Shown here piece after piece: positions 25,145-34,643 of a stretch of DNA of 64,000 nt. A program made the translations under genes and the position numbers. This stretch comes from Paenibacillus polymyxa. GTDB lineage: Bacteria > Bacillota > Bacilli > Paenibacillales > Paenibacillaceae. Under the pieces are notes generated by a model that had not been told where the DNA came from, made no database searches, and saw only the letters and a list, made by a program, of their open reading frames with translations. The stretch is from the NCBI RefSeq assembly GCF_001719045.1, contig NZ_CP015423.1:3104501-3168500 (forward strand), read 5' to 3'. Each line of letters opens with the position of its first letter. Position 1 is the first letter of the stretch.

Positions 25145-25666
25145 TCACTGTTGGACTTTGTATTTCTTCCATTTCCGTATCTTGGCTCTGAATGTTTTAA
25201 ACGGTGCCACCGAGTTGATATGAATCCATCTTGCCATGGGCCATTTCGGATTAGTCCCTGTCCAGTCGTGAACGCCCTGAGTGAAGAGCTCTTCATGACT
25301 AAGTGTGTCGATCCAATCCAGCCACTTTTGCTCAGCCAACTTGAACATATCGCGTAATTCACGTAAAGATTGGTGGGAGTAGGTCTTGTAAAATGATTGA
25401 TATAGTTCGCCTAGTCTATTCCATTTATAATTGGGGGCGGGCATGATCACGGTTTTTCCTTCCCGTTCGTCCTTGTCCCATGTCATGACAAGATGAAGCC
25501 ATCCGAGCTGGTAGGCGATCATTTCTGCGGGTGTTTTATCTACTTCAGGGATACGGATATCCCTTTGGCTTTCGTCGATCTCCTGGAACTCACCGTCAAA
25601 TCGTAAGTAGGAAGTATGAATGGCTTCCTTTAACTCTGATTTGGAGGCGTATTCGTAACTGGACAT
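25145..25666 (-). CDS. ClbS/DfsB family four-helix-bundle protein
   Basis: Soluble protein of 173 residues. The pattern YASKSELKEAIHTSYLRFDG, then KTPAEMIAYQLGWLHLVMTW, and later PNYKWNRLGELYQSFYKTY, with a W-rich C-terminal half, is typical of the ClbS/DfsB (DUF1706) family. Members are DinB-like four-helix bundles; ClbS is known to hydrolyse and so detoxify colibactin. Here no toxin cluster is visible nearby, so the role is open. The start has a good ribosome binding site (AAAGGAGCG). It sits alone between udk and the pectate lyase gene. Confidence 0.75.
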   Translation of the reverse strand: MSSYEYASKSELKEAIHTSYLRFDGEFQEIDESQRDIRIPEVDKTPAEMIAYQLGWLHLVMTWDKDEREGKTVIMPAPNYKWNRLGELYQSFYKTYSHQSLRELRDMFKLAEQKWLDWIDTLSHEELFTQGVHDWTGTNPKWPMARWIHINSVAPFKTFRAKIRKWKKYKVQQ

Positions 25667-26039
25667 CTCATCGCTCCTTTAAATGATATGGATGATACTC
25701 ACCCCTTTATATGTACCATTCCCAATATGACAACCGTATGTCTTATTCAAAAATAAAAAAATATCGTTTTTTGTGATTTTATGAAACAGCATTTGGTGTG
25801 TTCACGAAAAAGGATGCAAAATTAATAGAGAAATTAAGACAAAAGATAAGTAATTAGACATATTTTAATATTTATTTAAGTGTCTATAATTATTGGAGTA
25901 TAGCGCTTGGGGCCCTCATTGGTGTTGGGATATTATTCCCTTCATCAGTACGTTATATACCGTTGGGCATGTCATGTCCGATAAACGGTGCAACCTTTGC
26001 TTTAGTATTCATGAATCTAATCGAGAAGGAGACTGTTAT
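25667..26039 (+). promoter_or_regulatory. Upstream region of the pectate lyase gene
   Basis: This AT-rich gap of 373 bp holds a TATAAT (25885-25890) whose left end overlaps one arm of an inverted repeat, TAGACA (25855-25860) with TGTCTA (25881-25886). No good -35 hexamer stands at the expected distance, which is common for activator-dependent promoters. No further gene was recognised. The frame of the downstream gene stays open from 25893, but that stretch has no ribosome binding site. Confidence 0.3.
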
Positions 26040-28133
26040 ATGAAGTCGAGTTTGTTAAAAAAATGTGCAAGTGTAATGTTAAGCAGCACGTTGGTACTGT
26101 CTTTATCATTACCGTTGCTAGGTCATGCACATGCGGATGGGAATTTACAGATAAGTGATGATTTTGAACAAGGGGAAGCTCAAGGCTGGACCGCAGGATC
26201 GGGGAACTGGTCTGTGGTCAAGGATGGGAATGGATCTACATACCAACAATCTAGTCGAAGCGAAAGCCATTCCGTCAAAGGTAATGCCTCATGGACGAAC
26301 TATAGCGTGCAAGCAGATGTATATGTAAATGATTTTAATGGCTCCAATCGAGTCTACGTTGCAGGTAGATACACAGATTCCAACAACTTCTATGCAGCTT
26401 CGTTGTACAACCAGAAAGACGGAGCTCTTGAGATTCGAAAAAAAGTCAAAGGCTCTATGAAGACATTGGCTACCCATAAGAAATACAAACTGGACACGAA
26501 TACATGGTACAGAGTCAAGCTGGAACTATCCGGTTCGGAAATCAAAATGTATGTCAATGATCAACTGGAGCTGTCCGCAACAGACACCAGCCTCACTGCT
26601 GGAGCCATTGGCTTGGTAACCTCCAAAGCAGCTGCCCAATTCGATAATGTGATGGTATCCGGTGCTTCTTCTGAGGTAGATCCAGGAACACCGCCTGTGA
26701 ACCCAACACCAGGTACAGAACAACCGACTCCTGGGGTGGACCCTGATGTAACCTCCAAAAATAACTATAATTTGACTGGATTTTCGTATGGTAATACAGG
26801 TGGTGGCAACATCGCGGATACCGATGCCAACTACAAAAAGGTATACAATGCTGTAGATCTCAACGAAGCACTGAAGAAAGGCAGCAAAGTCAAAGTGATT
26901 GAGATTATGAACGATCTTGATCTCGGTTGGAATGAAATTCCTAGTGCTGCCAAAGTAATGCCTTTTAGTGCCAACAATCCTGTACAGACGCATCCTGTTC
27001 TGAAAAAGACAGGTGTGAGCAAAGTCTATATCGAAAATATGAATGGGGTTACGATTTTCTCTGCCAATGGTGCGAAAATCAAACATGCTGGCTTTGTCAT
27101 CAAAAGAAGCTCTAATTTGATTTTCCGTAACCTCGAATTTGATGAGCTTTGGGAGTGGGATGAAGCAACCAAAGGGAACTATGATAAGAATGACTGGGAT
27201 TATGTTACCATCGAAGGTACAAGTTCCAAGGTATGGATCGACCACTGTACATTTAACAAAGCCTATGATGGTTTGGTAGATGTGAAAAAAGGTAGTAACG
27301 GAGTTACGATTTCCTGGTCTTTGTTCAAAGGAGATGACCGCAGCTCCAACAGCTGGGTAACCCAACAAGTCAACGCGATGGAAGCAGACAAGTCTTCCTA
27401 TCCTATGTACGCGTATCTGAGAAGCAGTGCAGTAGGCATGAGTAAAGAAGATATCATTGATATTGCAGCAGGACAAAAGAAGGCTCATCTAATCGGTGCT
27501 ACGGAAATGGCTTCCGACAATGCAGACCTGGAGGTGACGCTGCATCATAATTACTATTTGGATATTCAGGATCGCATGCCTCGTCTGCGTGGTGGTAATG
27601 CTCATGCATATAACATCGTTATGGACGATGCCGGATTGGCCAGAGCCAAAAAAAGAATTACTTCTGACATGGCTAAAGCAATTGCCGCAAAAGGATACCA
27701 TTTTGATGTCGTGGGTAATGGTGCAATTTCAACAGAAAACGGCGCGGTGTTGCTAGAAAAGTCTTATTTGATTGATGTGTTCTCTCCAGTGCGTAATAAT
27801 CAAAAAGATCCTAACAAAGCGGATTACACAGGTAAAATCAAAGCCGAAGACGTTATCTTTTCGAACAACGGTACCGTATTCAGAGGAGGCAGTGACGATG
27901 CGAATAGCCCGTTAGCCCCTTATCCTGCCAAGACCAAGGACTTCTCTTGGAATGGGTTCACAACGTTGCCATACAGCTATACAGCCGAAGATCCTGCCAA
28001 TCTGGTTGCTCAATTGCAGGCCAAGGATGGAGCAGGTGCAGGTAAGCTGAACTGGTCGAGTGAAAACTGGCTCAAAACGGTGTACAATACGTCCGTTACG
28101 AAAAATGCAATAGTGGAAGAAGATTCCGAATAG
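26040..28133 (+). CDS. Secreted multidomain pectate lyase, PL1
   Basis: Extracellular enzyme of about 697 residues that cleaves pectate by beta-elimination, normally with Ca2+. A Sec signal peptide (about 1-32, ending GHAHA) is followed by a concanavalin/LamG-like carbohydrate-binding domain (about 38-215). A Pro/Thr-rich linker (PGTPPVNPTPGTEQPTPG) comes next, then the PL1 parallel beta-helix (about 245-697). PL1 motifs include VWIDHCTFNKAYDGLVDVKK and, later, RMPRLRGGNAHAYN, with the catalytic-type Arg. The ATG at 26040 is used because AGAAGGAG precedes it and the signal peptide starts there. It is monocistronic with a strong terminator. It belongs to the plant cell-wall degradation theme of the window. 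Confidence 0.9.
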   Translation: MKSSLLKKCASVMLSSTLVLSLSLPLLGHAHADGNLQISDDFEQGEAQGWTAGSGNWSVVKDGNGSTYQQSSRSESHSVKGNASWTNYSVQADVYVNDFNGSNRVYVAGRYTDSNNFYAASLYNQKDGALEIRKKVKGSMKTLATHKKYKLDTNTWYRVKLELSGSEIKMYVNDQLELSATDTSLTAGAIGLVTSKAAAQFDNVMVSGASSEVDPGTPPVNPTPGTEQPTPGVDPDVTSKNNYNLTGFSYGNTGGGNIADTDANYKKVYNAVDLNEALKKGSKVKVIEIMNDLDLGWNEIPSAAKVMPFSANNPVQTHPVLKKTGVSKVYIENMNGVTIFSANGAKIKHAGFVIKRSSNLIFRNLEFDELWEWDEATKGNYDKNDWDYVTIEGTSSKVWIDHCTFNKAYDGLVDVKKGSNGVTISWSLFKGDDRSSNSWVTQQVNAMEADKSSYPMYAYLRSSAVGMSKEDIIDIAAGQKKAHLIGATEMASDNADLEVTLHHNYYLDIQDRMPRLRGGNAHAYNIVMDDAGLARAKKRITSDMAKAIAAKGYHFDVVGNGAISTENGAVLLEKSYLIDVFSPVRNNQKDPNKADYTGKIKAEDVIFSNNGTVFRGGSDDANSPLAPYPAKTKDFSWNGFTTLPYSYTAEDPANLVAQLQAKDGAGAGKLNWSSENWLKTVYNTSVTKNAIVEEDSE

Positions 28134-28144
28134 GTAGGCCATAT

Positions 28145-28190
28145 AAAAAAGCAGCCAGTACAGATAAGCTCTGTTGCTGGCTGCTTTTTT
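28145..28190. terminator. Bidirectional terminator between pectate lyase and the small Arg-rich gene
   Basis: AAAAAAGCAGCCAG (28145-28158) pairs perfectly with CTGGCTGCTTTTTT (28177-28190). The A and T ends give T-runs on both strands, serving both convergent genes. Confidence 0.88.
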
Positions 28191-28224
28191 TGTTAACTAC
28201 GTCTAGGCTGCGTTCGGTACGAAC

Positions 28225-28569
28225 TTAACCAATAACGACAAACGAGGATACGCCAGCAGGTACGGATCTAACGCGGAATAATACTCCATCATCTCTAAAA
28301 GTACGCAGAATATAAGGCTGGTTCGTAGGTGTGCGGACTCTGCTGAATCGGGCAGTACCAAAGCGGTCGAAGCCTGCAGCTTGCACAAAGGTTCCATCTA
28401 AACGGCGCAGTGTTGCGAAAAATCCAGACGTGTTAAAAGGCACACCATCATTGTTAGCCCAAATGACTGTAAAACGGCGCAGAGTTTGTGTAGGGCTCAC
28501 ATTGCGATATCTCGTAACAGGAACCTTTCTGCCCGTAGATTTCAATGTTTGCGGAGGACGAATGGCCAC
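28225..28569 (-). CDS. Small Arg-rich protein of unknown function
   Basis: Protein of 114 residues, basic (about 17 Arg against four Asp and no Glu), rich in Phe, Thr and Val, with no signal peptide or membrane helix. The alternating pattern (FTVIWANNDGVPFNTSGFFA, then RSVPAGVSSFVVIG) suggests beta-strands. It is not recognised. The GTG start at 28569 is supported by AAGGAG ten bases upstream and by an in-frame stop just before it. That AAGGAG lies inside a hairpin (28578-28621), so translation may be regulated. A spore- or surface-associated role is possible but not shown. Confidence 0.6.
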   Translation of the reverse strand: MAIRPPQTLKSTGRKVPVTRYRNVSPTQTLRRFTVIWANNDGVPFNTSGFFATLRRLDGTFVQAAGFDRFGTARFSRVRTPTNQPYILRTFRDDGVLFRVRSVPAGVSSFVVIG

Positions 28570-28577
28570 TTCAAATC

Positions 28578-28621
28578 AACTCCTTTGTTGTGATGAGATA
28601 GTAAATGCACACAAAGGAGTT
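28578..28621 (-). promoter_or_regulatory. Hairpin that masks the ribosome binding site
   Basis: AACTCCTTTGT (28578-28588) and ACAAAGGAGTT (28611-28621) are perfect complements of 11 bp with a 22-base loop. In the minus-strand mRNA the downstream arm contains the AAGGAG used by the GTG at 28569, and the upstream arm is its anti-Shine-Dalgarno partner. Folded, the site would be blocked. Confidence 0.55.
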
Positions 28622-28716
28622 TTGGATTGTGTTATAAACTACGACTTCTTATAAATAGGTATATACCGAACTCAAAATGACACTCCATGTACATTATCGT
28701 TCGATTCGGGACCTCA

Positions 28717-31680
28717 TCATGCCCAATCGCGCCGTAGCGTAAAGAGGTCTTTTAACGCGTCTGTAGACAGCTCAGTAATCCAGCCCTCGGTACTGGTTAT
28801 GATTTGGTCGCTAAGCTGCTGCTTGCTTTCCAGCATTTCATCAATGCGTTCCTCCAGCGTGCCCAACGAGATAAATTTGTGCACCTGTACATCCTTCGTT
28901 TGTCCCATCCGGTAGGCTCGGTCTGTGGCCTGATTTTCAACAGCTGGATTCCACCAGCGATCAAAGTGAAAGACGTGGTTGGCGGCCGTCAGATTCAGAC
29001 CCACCCCCCCGGCTTTGAGCGACAAAATAAACACGGACGGCTGCTCGGCAGGGGAGAGCGTGTGAGATTGGAATTGATCAATCATTCGGTCACGGGCCGT
29101 TTTGGATGTGCTGCCGTTCAGATAGAGCACGGGCTCTTGCAGCTCCTGAGCGAGTACCCGCTGGAGCATCTGCCCCATACCAATATACTGTGTAAAAATA
29201 AGGCAGCGCTCGCCCTCCTCCCGCAGTTCCTTGACCATAGCCAGAATGCGCTCCAGCTTGGATGAACGGCTAATGACCGCTTCAAGATCGGACTGACTAT
29301 AACCGGAATCCGCGGCATTCGGGAGTGCCTCCTTGGTTAAGAGGGCAGGATGGTCACAAAGCTGCTTCAACTGGGTAAGGGCGGATAAAATGGCTCCTTT
29401 CCGTTCAATCCCTTCCAGCTTCTGCATCCGTTCCATCAACTCTTTGACAATCTGGTCATAGAGCGCGCCCTGCTCAGAGGTCAGATGAATGTACGTTTTC
29501 ATCTCATTCTTGTCAGGCAAATCAAGCTGTATAGCTGGGTCCTTCTTCTTGCGTCGCAGCATGAAGGGCTGAACCAGCTTTTGCAAATCTAACGTGCGCT
29601 GCTCGTTATGTTCCTTCTCAATAGCATTAATGAAGCGATTGCTAAAGGCGCGTGAGCTGCCCAGATAACCTGGATTGATAAAATCATAAATGGACCATAG
29701 CTCGGACAACCGATTTTCAATAGGTGTCCCGGTCAACGCGATCCGATGACGTGCAGGAAAGCTGCGCACGGCTGTGGATTGCTTGGTTTGCGCATTTTTA
29801 ATGTTTTGCGCTTCATCCAGGCAGACTGAATCCCAAGTCATGCTTTGTAGCAGCTCTTGATCCAGGGTTGCCGTAGCGAAGGAGGTCAGGATGACATCGG
29901 CCTGCTCAACTTCTTCGCGGAACAAGTCTCCCTGCTCCCGCTTGCTTCCATAGTGCAACATCACCTTCAGCGAAGGGGCGAAGCGGCTGAGTTCCTTCTG
30001 CCAGTTGCCCAGCACCGAAGTTGGGCAAATCAGCAGCGAACTGGAGCGGACGCCCGTCTCGGCGGCAATATCCTGTAGGTGCAGTAAATAAGTAATAAAC
30101 TGCACTGTTTTACCGAGTCCCATGTCATCGGCGAGACAGGCACCCAGTCCAAAACGCCGTAAAAAGGCAAGCCATGCATACCCGTCCCGCTGATACGTTC
30201 GCAGCTCGGCTTGCAGCCCGTCCGGCACGTCCAATGCAGGCCATTCCGACTGCCGTCCGAGCTGGCTGATCAGCTTCAGCAGATGGGCATTCAGCTCGAC
30301 TTCCAGTCGGAAGCGTGCCGCATCTTCCGGCTGCTCGCCCGAGGCGTCGCCTTCAGGCTCGTCGGCGTTGCCGAGCAGGTGTAGCTGTAGGATGTCCTGG
30401 AAGGACAATCCCTGAGCACTGTCGATCCCGGCCATGGCCCGGCGGATCTGTGCCAGCAACGCGGGGTCGAGCGCGATCCATTGCCCGCGGAAGCGCACCA
30501 AGCGCTCGTTGCGAGCGACGAGCTCGGCGAATTCCGACTCGCTCAGATCGGCGTCGCCAATGGCAACACGCCAATCGAACTGGACAATCGAGTCCAGTCC
30601 GAACAGCGAGCTGCCCTTCGTGCGCTCTCCCGCCCCTTCGCCTGGGCGTACCTTGGCCCGCAGCTTCGGCTTCTTGCGGGTAGCTGCCTCCCACCAAGCC
30701 GGGAGCAGCACCTGCCAACCGCTTTCCAGCAGACGCTGGCTGTCGGTCGTCAGAAATTGCCACGCCGCTTCGTCGGAGAGCGGGCGATTCAGCACGTCAT
30801 CGCGGCTTCCGGCACGCTGCCTGGCGGGCAAAATCGAGGTCAAGCGTTCTAGCCACCCGGCTGAGCGCTCACGGACATGTGCTGTCCAGGCATCGGGCCA
30901 TAAGCCGGATGCGTACCCATCATCGGCGAGCTGTACAGACACCAGCAACGCCGGGTCCTGCTTGTCCTGCAACACAAGCTTGAGCTGCCAGGACGGCTCG
31001 TCGTCCTCCAGCTCTGGCTCCAGCAGTTGCAGAAGCGGCCGAAATGGCGCGGTATCGGCTTTCCAGCCGATGGCGATGAGCCAGGCCCGCGCGTCTAGAC
31101 CCGCCGCGGCCGGGCGGTTGGGAGCGAAGAGAATCGGATATTCTCTTCGCAAATCGGCGGCTTCCGCTTCGGTGCCGTACCAGCGCTGAAATACGGCAGC
31201 CGAGAACGCCGCTATCAGCCCATCCTGCTCGTCCTTCTCCAAGCTGCCTAGCAAAGCAAGCTCTGCCGGTTGGATGTTTTCCAGTGCTTCCGCATCCCAC
31301 ATCCATTGCAGCTTCCCTGCCTGGAATGCCGTGAAGCTGGGCACATATGCTTTCGCTTCAATACAGTGAGCAAGTAAAGGGATCAGCCGAAGCCACGGGG
31401 CATGGGCCTCGTCCCAGATCCATTCGATATGCTTTAGAAGCTCGCGCTCTGCCAGAAAAGGAATCACCTGCTCCGAAGGCAGCAGGATAATATCCGTGTC
31501 TTGAACATGTTGAATCTCCAGCTCGGTGCCATAAAACGAAGCCTCATGCCAAGCAAACAAACGCTGCTTCAGGATTTGGCCGGAAATGCTATAGTTCATG
31601 GAGGAATCGCCATAGATCAGCGCGTCTCCATAGGTAGTTAATTGGATATGCACGGTAATCGTTTCGGTATATTGACTCAT
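28717..31680 (-). CDS. SNF2 family DEAD/DEAH-like helicase (YwqA-like)
   Basis: ATPase of 987 residues. The N-terminal half (about 1-480) is the SNF2-associated bacterial region. The C-terminal half is the Swi2/Snf2 motor, with Walker A in DDMGLGKTVQFITYLL, the DEAQ box in CLDEAQNIKNAQTKQS, motif III in ALTGTPIENRLSELWSIYD, and motifs V/VI in LKAGGVGLNLTAAN and DRAYRMGQTKDVQV. It should translocate on double-stranded DNA and remodel protein-DNA complexes. It overlaps the SWIM gene by four bases, the same pairing as B. subtilis ywqA-ywqB. Part of the gene (about 30.3-31.1 kb) is much richer in G+C than the rest of the window. Confidence 0.88.
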   Translation of the reverse strand: MSQYTETITVHIQLTTYGDALIYGDSSMNYSISGQILKQRLFAWHEASFYGTELEIQHVQDTDIILLPSEQVIPFLAERELLKHIEWIWDEAHAPWLRLIPLLAHCIEAKAYVPSFTAFQAGKLQWMWDAEALENIQPAELALLGSLEKDEQDGLIAAFSAAVFQRWYGTEAEAADLRREYPILFAPNRPAAAGLDARAWLIAIGWKADTAPFRPLLQLLEPELEDDEPSWQLKLVLQDKQDPALLVSVQLADDGYASGLWPDAWTAHVRERSAGWLERLTSILPARQRAGSRDDVLNRPLSDEAAWQFLTTDSQRLLESGWQVLLPAWWEAATRKKPKLRAKVRPGEGAGERTKGSSLFGLDSIVQFDWRVAIGDADLSESEFAELVARNERLVRFRGQWIALDPALLAQIRRAMAGIDSAQGLSFQDILQLHLLGNADEPEGDASGEQPEDAARFRLEVELNAHLLKLISQLGRQSEWPALDVPDGLQAELRTYQRDGYAWLAFLRRFGLGACLADDMGLGKTVQFITYLLHLQDIAAETGVRSSSLLICPTSVLGNWQKELSRFAPSLKVMLHYGSKREQGDLFREEVEQADVILTSFATATLDQELLQSMTWDSVCLDEAQNIKNAQTKQSTAVRSFPARHRIALTGTPIENRLSELWSIYDFINPGYLGSSRAFSNRFINAIEKEHNEQRTLDLQKLVQPFMLRRKKKDPAIQLDLPDKNEMKTYIHLTSEQGALYDQIVKELMERMQKLEGIERKGAILSALTQLKQLCDHPALLTKEALPNAADSGYSQSDLEAVISRSSKLERILAMVKELREEGERCLIFTQYIGMGQMLQRVLAQELQEPVLYLNGSTSKTARDRMIDQFQSHTLSPAEQPSVFILSLKAGGVGLNLTAANHVFHFDRWWNPAVENQATDRAYRMGQTKDVQVHKFISLGTLEERIDEMLESKQQLSDQIITSTEGWITELSTDALKDLFTLRRDWA

Positions 31681-33332
31681 GATAACAATTTCCCTTTCCG
31701 CAATTCCTCTTGTAGCGCCCGCAGGCGGCTATGACGGCTGGTGAAGGTCGTGAAGAACAGCTCCCAGCGTGATTCTTGCTTCATTTTCTTGTACAGCTTG
31801 AACAGTCGCTTTAACAGCTTGACTGCTGCTTTATAGCTGGCTCTGTTTTTTTCTAGCACATAACGTTCTACCGCTTGATGGTAAAAGGGGAGTAGTAACT
31901 CAGGCGCGTTCTTTTCAATGGGCTGTAACACGCTCACTCGAAAACTCAATGGTTCACTGCGTATGCTTAGCTGATAGTCGATCCATGACCGCCATTTTTC
32001 GTGGGCAAGCAGCGCCTCTTCATACATTCCTCCGGCAAATGGAAGCATACCCACCAGCGTGTCCCACATGTCCTGCTCCGCTTCTGGAAGGTGCTGCAAA
32101 ACCACATCCCAATCATGCATATAATCCTGTAAATGGTCATCCCGATGACTGTGAAGCAGGGGACCGATATGCTGCAGTCCGTCCTTGAGACGTGCCCAAT
32201 CCTCGGCTTTGCGCAACGCCTCTAAGAACAAAAGCAATTGGTTGGAAGAGATTTTTAGTGGAAAAGCTCGTTCCGCTTCCTGAAGAAGTACCCAGGCTTC
32301 ATTATCCTGCGATTGGTAAATATGCATCCAGCTACGAGCCAACATCCACGGAAGTCGTGCTAAAGTTGTACCGAGATCCTCCTCAGCCGCCTGTAAATGT
32401 TGTAATTCCTCCGTATATATGCTGGAGTCCTGTCTTTCGGGATGCACCCAGTTCAGCCAAAACTGATAATACGTGTCTGAAAAATAAGTACCGTTACGCG
32501 ATTCTGTCAGCATTTTTCGGCGCAAATAGGCTAAGGTTTCTGCGATACGGGCTTCTTGCATCGGTTCATCGGTCAGCTCCAGCGGGCTTTCAAAATCACG
32601 CTCGATAGCTTCTTTAAGCTCATCGGCGGCGATTTGCGTGTAATACCCCATATAGGTATGAGAGGGATAGCCCGGCATGGGAGACTGAGGCACCAGCTTT
32701 TCCAGCACACGCAGATGAGCATGCAGTCCGTATAGCTGTTGCATGCCGGGTGAAAGCGGTGGCTTCACAGCATAGATCGAGGCTAAAGCGCTTTGGACAT
32801 ATTGGGAATTTTGTGTGTTCACACGGTTAAGGGCGATACACTGATCGAACAGATCGTGCCACTCTGAAATGGGCATGTCTGGTATCTTGCTTGCTGTTTT
32901 ACTGAGAGCGTTTCTTGTTGCTTCCTTGTGATCCGGTGAAAGATTCGACCGGGAAGGAGGTGTGGTACGCGTGTCAGCTTTTGCCGCCAATCGGGTGAAT
33001 CTCGCCGAATGAGCGTTCACTAAAGCATGTACAGAACGTTCCTGTTCATTCGCGTAATTTAGTAGTACGGCGATCATATGCTTGCAGTTGGTGTGGACAG
33101 GGCATGTACATCTGCTGGCAGCAAAAGCACTCAAGTGGAGATCCACCTCGTATAGCTCGCTTCCATCCACGACAGCTGCAATATGATCGGCATCAGGCAT
33201 CCCGAATTCTTTTACCCTTCCTTGCTTAAAATATTGAAAGCCTCGTTTGATCGTTACATCATTAAAATGATCAGCCACGTTTTGAATAAGCTGTTGCCAC
33301 TGTATATCATCCATAAGATAGGTTGGTTTCAT
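31677..33332 (-). CDS. SWIM zinc finger protein (YwqB-like), partner of the SNF2 helicase
   Basis: Protein of 551 residues. The SWIM finger is visible near residue 75 as SRCTCPVHTNCKHMIAVLL (C-x-C and C-x-H zinc ligands). The rest is alpha-helical without a recognised domain. SWIM fingers bind DNA or proteins, and this protein is almost always encoded beside an SNF2 ATPase in Firmicutes. The four-base overlap with the helicase gene downstream indicates coupled translation and probably a joint complex. The cellular role is not established. Confidence 0.8.
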   Translation of the reverse strand: MKPTYLMDDIQWQQLIQNVADHFNDVTIKRGFQYFKQGRVKEFGMPDADHIAAVVDGSELYEVDLHLSAFAASRCTCPVHTNCKHMIAVLLNYANEQERSVHALVNAHSARFTRLAAKADTRTTPPSRSNLSPDHKEATRNALSKTASKIPDMPISEWHDLFDQCIALNRVNTQNSQYVQSALASIYAVKPPLSPGMQQLYGLHAHLRVLEKLVPQSPMPGYPSHTYMGYYTQIAADELKEAIERDFESPLELTDEPMQEARIAETLAYLRRKMLTESRNGTYFSDTYYQFWLNWVHPERQDSSIYTEELQHLQAAEEDLGTTLARLPWMLARSWMHIYQSQDNEAWVLLQEAERAFPLKISSNQLLLFLEALRKAEDWARLKDGLQHIGPLLHSHRDDHLQDYMHDWDVVLQHLPEAEQDMWDTLVGMLPFAGGMYEEALLAHEKWRSWIDYQLSIRSEPLSFRVSVLQPIEKNAPELLLPFYHQAVERYVLEKNRASYKAAVKLLKRLFKLYKKMKQESRWELFFTTFTSRHSRLRALQEELRKGKLLS

Positions 33333-33464
33333 ATGATTAGTCTCCTAAAAGAGAATAGTTGATCAGCTAGTAGCTTAACTCTTCCATTATATCAGTTCAC
33401 GAATATAAATTGAGTGGAGGGAGAGTTGGAAAATTTCGAAGATATCCGCTGGATAAAGCAAAAA

Positions 33465-33490
33465 GCCCCCTTACTCTATAACGTAAGGGG
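33465..33490 (-). terminator. Terminator of the ger operon
   Basis: On the minus strand CCCCTTAC and GTAAGGGG form the stem, closed by GC pairs and followed by CTTTTT. It stands about 35 bp after the last ger gene. Confidence 0.8.
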
Positions 33491-33524
33491 ACTTGAGTCA
33501 TCGGGCAAGAATGGGGGCTATCCT

Positions 33525-34643
33525 CTACTGTTTCCCATCCAAATTCTCAACTCGGCGGAAGACCATGGAGATGACAAGAAGTACCAAGGGGACTGCCGCG
33601 CATATAATAATACCAAAGTAACCTGTTATTTTATCGAAATTGCCTATTTCAATAAAACTTTGGGGATACATGCTCAGGGAAAATAATAAAATTAACGGGA
33701 GATAACAGATGTACCTATTCCACTTTTGGGTGAGCTGGCTGATCCCGGCAACAATATAGAAATAATAGTTTGAGGCGGTCATGAAGATTTTGATCGTCCA
33801 CAAAATGATAAATAATATTTCAAATCGTTCTAGGAACGCGCCAGGGAATTCAATTTGCTGTGCAAAAGAAACGACCGGCCATTGCAATCGGGAAACTTCT
33901 TCAACTGACATACAGCCAACGACCATCGTTACCATCAAGAGATACAAACCCATTGCAATCGAGTAGCCGATCCAGCCTGCCTTCCACGCCTTTTGTGGAT
34001 TGGCCATAACATTTGTTAATATGAGCACCGATTCAAAACCCATTGCCGAAAAAGGTACAACTTTAAGAGATTGGAAGATCGGGCCCCATCCTTTATGAAA
34101 AACAGGGCGCAAATTATCGATGTCAAAATGATTGATATTGAAAACGATCAACAATAAAAAAACAATAAGGGTTAAAGGAAAAAAAAGCTCGACCAATCGA
34201 ACCATCGCATGGAGACCGCCCCAAGTCAAATACCCTATAAGCAGAAGAAACGGAAAAATAATCATGCCTATTGGCGTTCTCTCCAATGCAAGGCCTTTGA
34301 GGAATTCCGCCATCATTCTGCATACAAGCGAGCAGATCATCGTGCAATATACAATAAATGCGATATTGATGAGTTGACCAATGAATTTACCTGCGATCAC
34401 AGGATTGAACTCATAGAACGTCTTCCCTGGAAATCGTTGACACAATTTAACATGGATAAAAATCACGCCTATCCCAAGCAGACTTGCCAGCAAAAGTCCC
34501 TGCCACACGTCGGGCGTTTTTGTCTGCTCCGCAATGGTTCTTGGTAAACTGACAATACCCACAGCATACACGGTCGAAGTGACGGTAAATAAGGCTTGCA
34601 GAGTAGATATTTTTTCCTGTTTCATGGAAGGTATGTTGGACAT
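33525..34643 (-). CDS. Spore germinant receptor B subunit (GerAB/GerKB family)
   Basis: Integral membrane protein of 372 residues with ten hydrophobic segments, of the spore permease branch of the APC superfamily. Such subunits hold the germinant-binding pocket in the spore inner membrane. Family features include VGIVSLPRTIAEQTKTPDVW near residue 30 and a glycine-bearing first helix. It overlaps the preceding C-subunit gene by one base. The order A-C-B in this operon is that of B. subtilis gerK. The germinant (amino acid or sugar) cannot be deduced. Confidence 0.88.
   Translation of the reverse strand: MSNIPSMKQEKISTLQALFTVTSTVYAVGIVSLPRTIAEQTKTPDVWQGLLLASLLGIGVIFIHVKLCQRFPGKTFYEFNPVIAGKFIGQLINIAFIVYCTMICSLVCRMMAEFLKGLALERTPIGMIIFPFLLLIGYLTWGGLHAMVRLVELFFPLTLIVFLLLIVFNINHFDIDNLRPVFHKGWGPIFQSLKVVPFSAMGFESVLILTNVMANPQKAWKAGWIGYSIAMGLYLLMVTMVVGCMSVEEVSRLQWPVVSFAQQIEFPGAFLERFEILFIILWTIKIFMTASNYYFYIVAGISQLTQKWNRYICYLPLILLFSLSMYPQSFIEIGNFDKITGYFGIIICAAVPLVLLVISMVFRRVENLDGKQ

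Noticed and set aside
25893..26039. Longer N-terminus of the pectate lyase
   Set aside because: The upstream codons have no ribosome binding site, and a typical signal peptide begins at 26040 behind a good AGAAGGAG.
26526..27488. Long open frame opposite the pectate lyase gene
   Set aside because: Shadow of the lyase coding sequence; its translation shows no domain and is Cys/His/Ile-rich in the way of antisense frames.
30434..31189. Open frames opposite the GC-rich part of the SNF2 gene
   Set aside because: High G+C removes stop codons on the other strand. The translations are Ser/Arg/Pro-rich and carry no recognisable motif.
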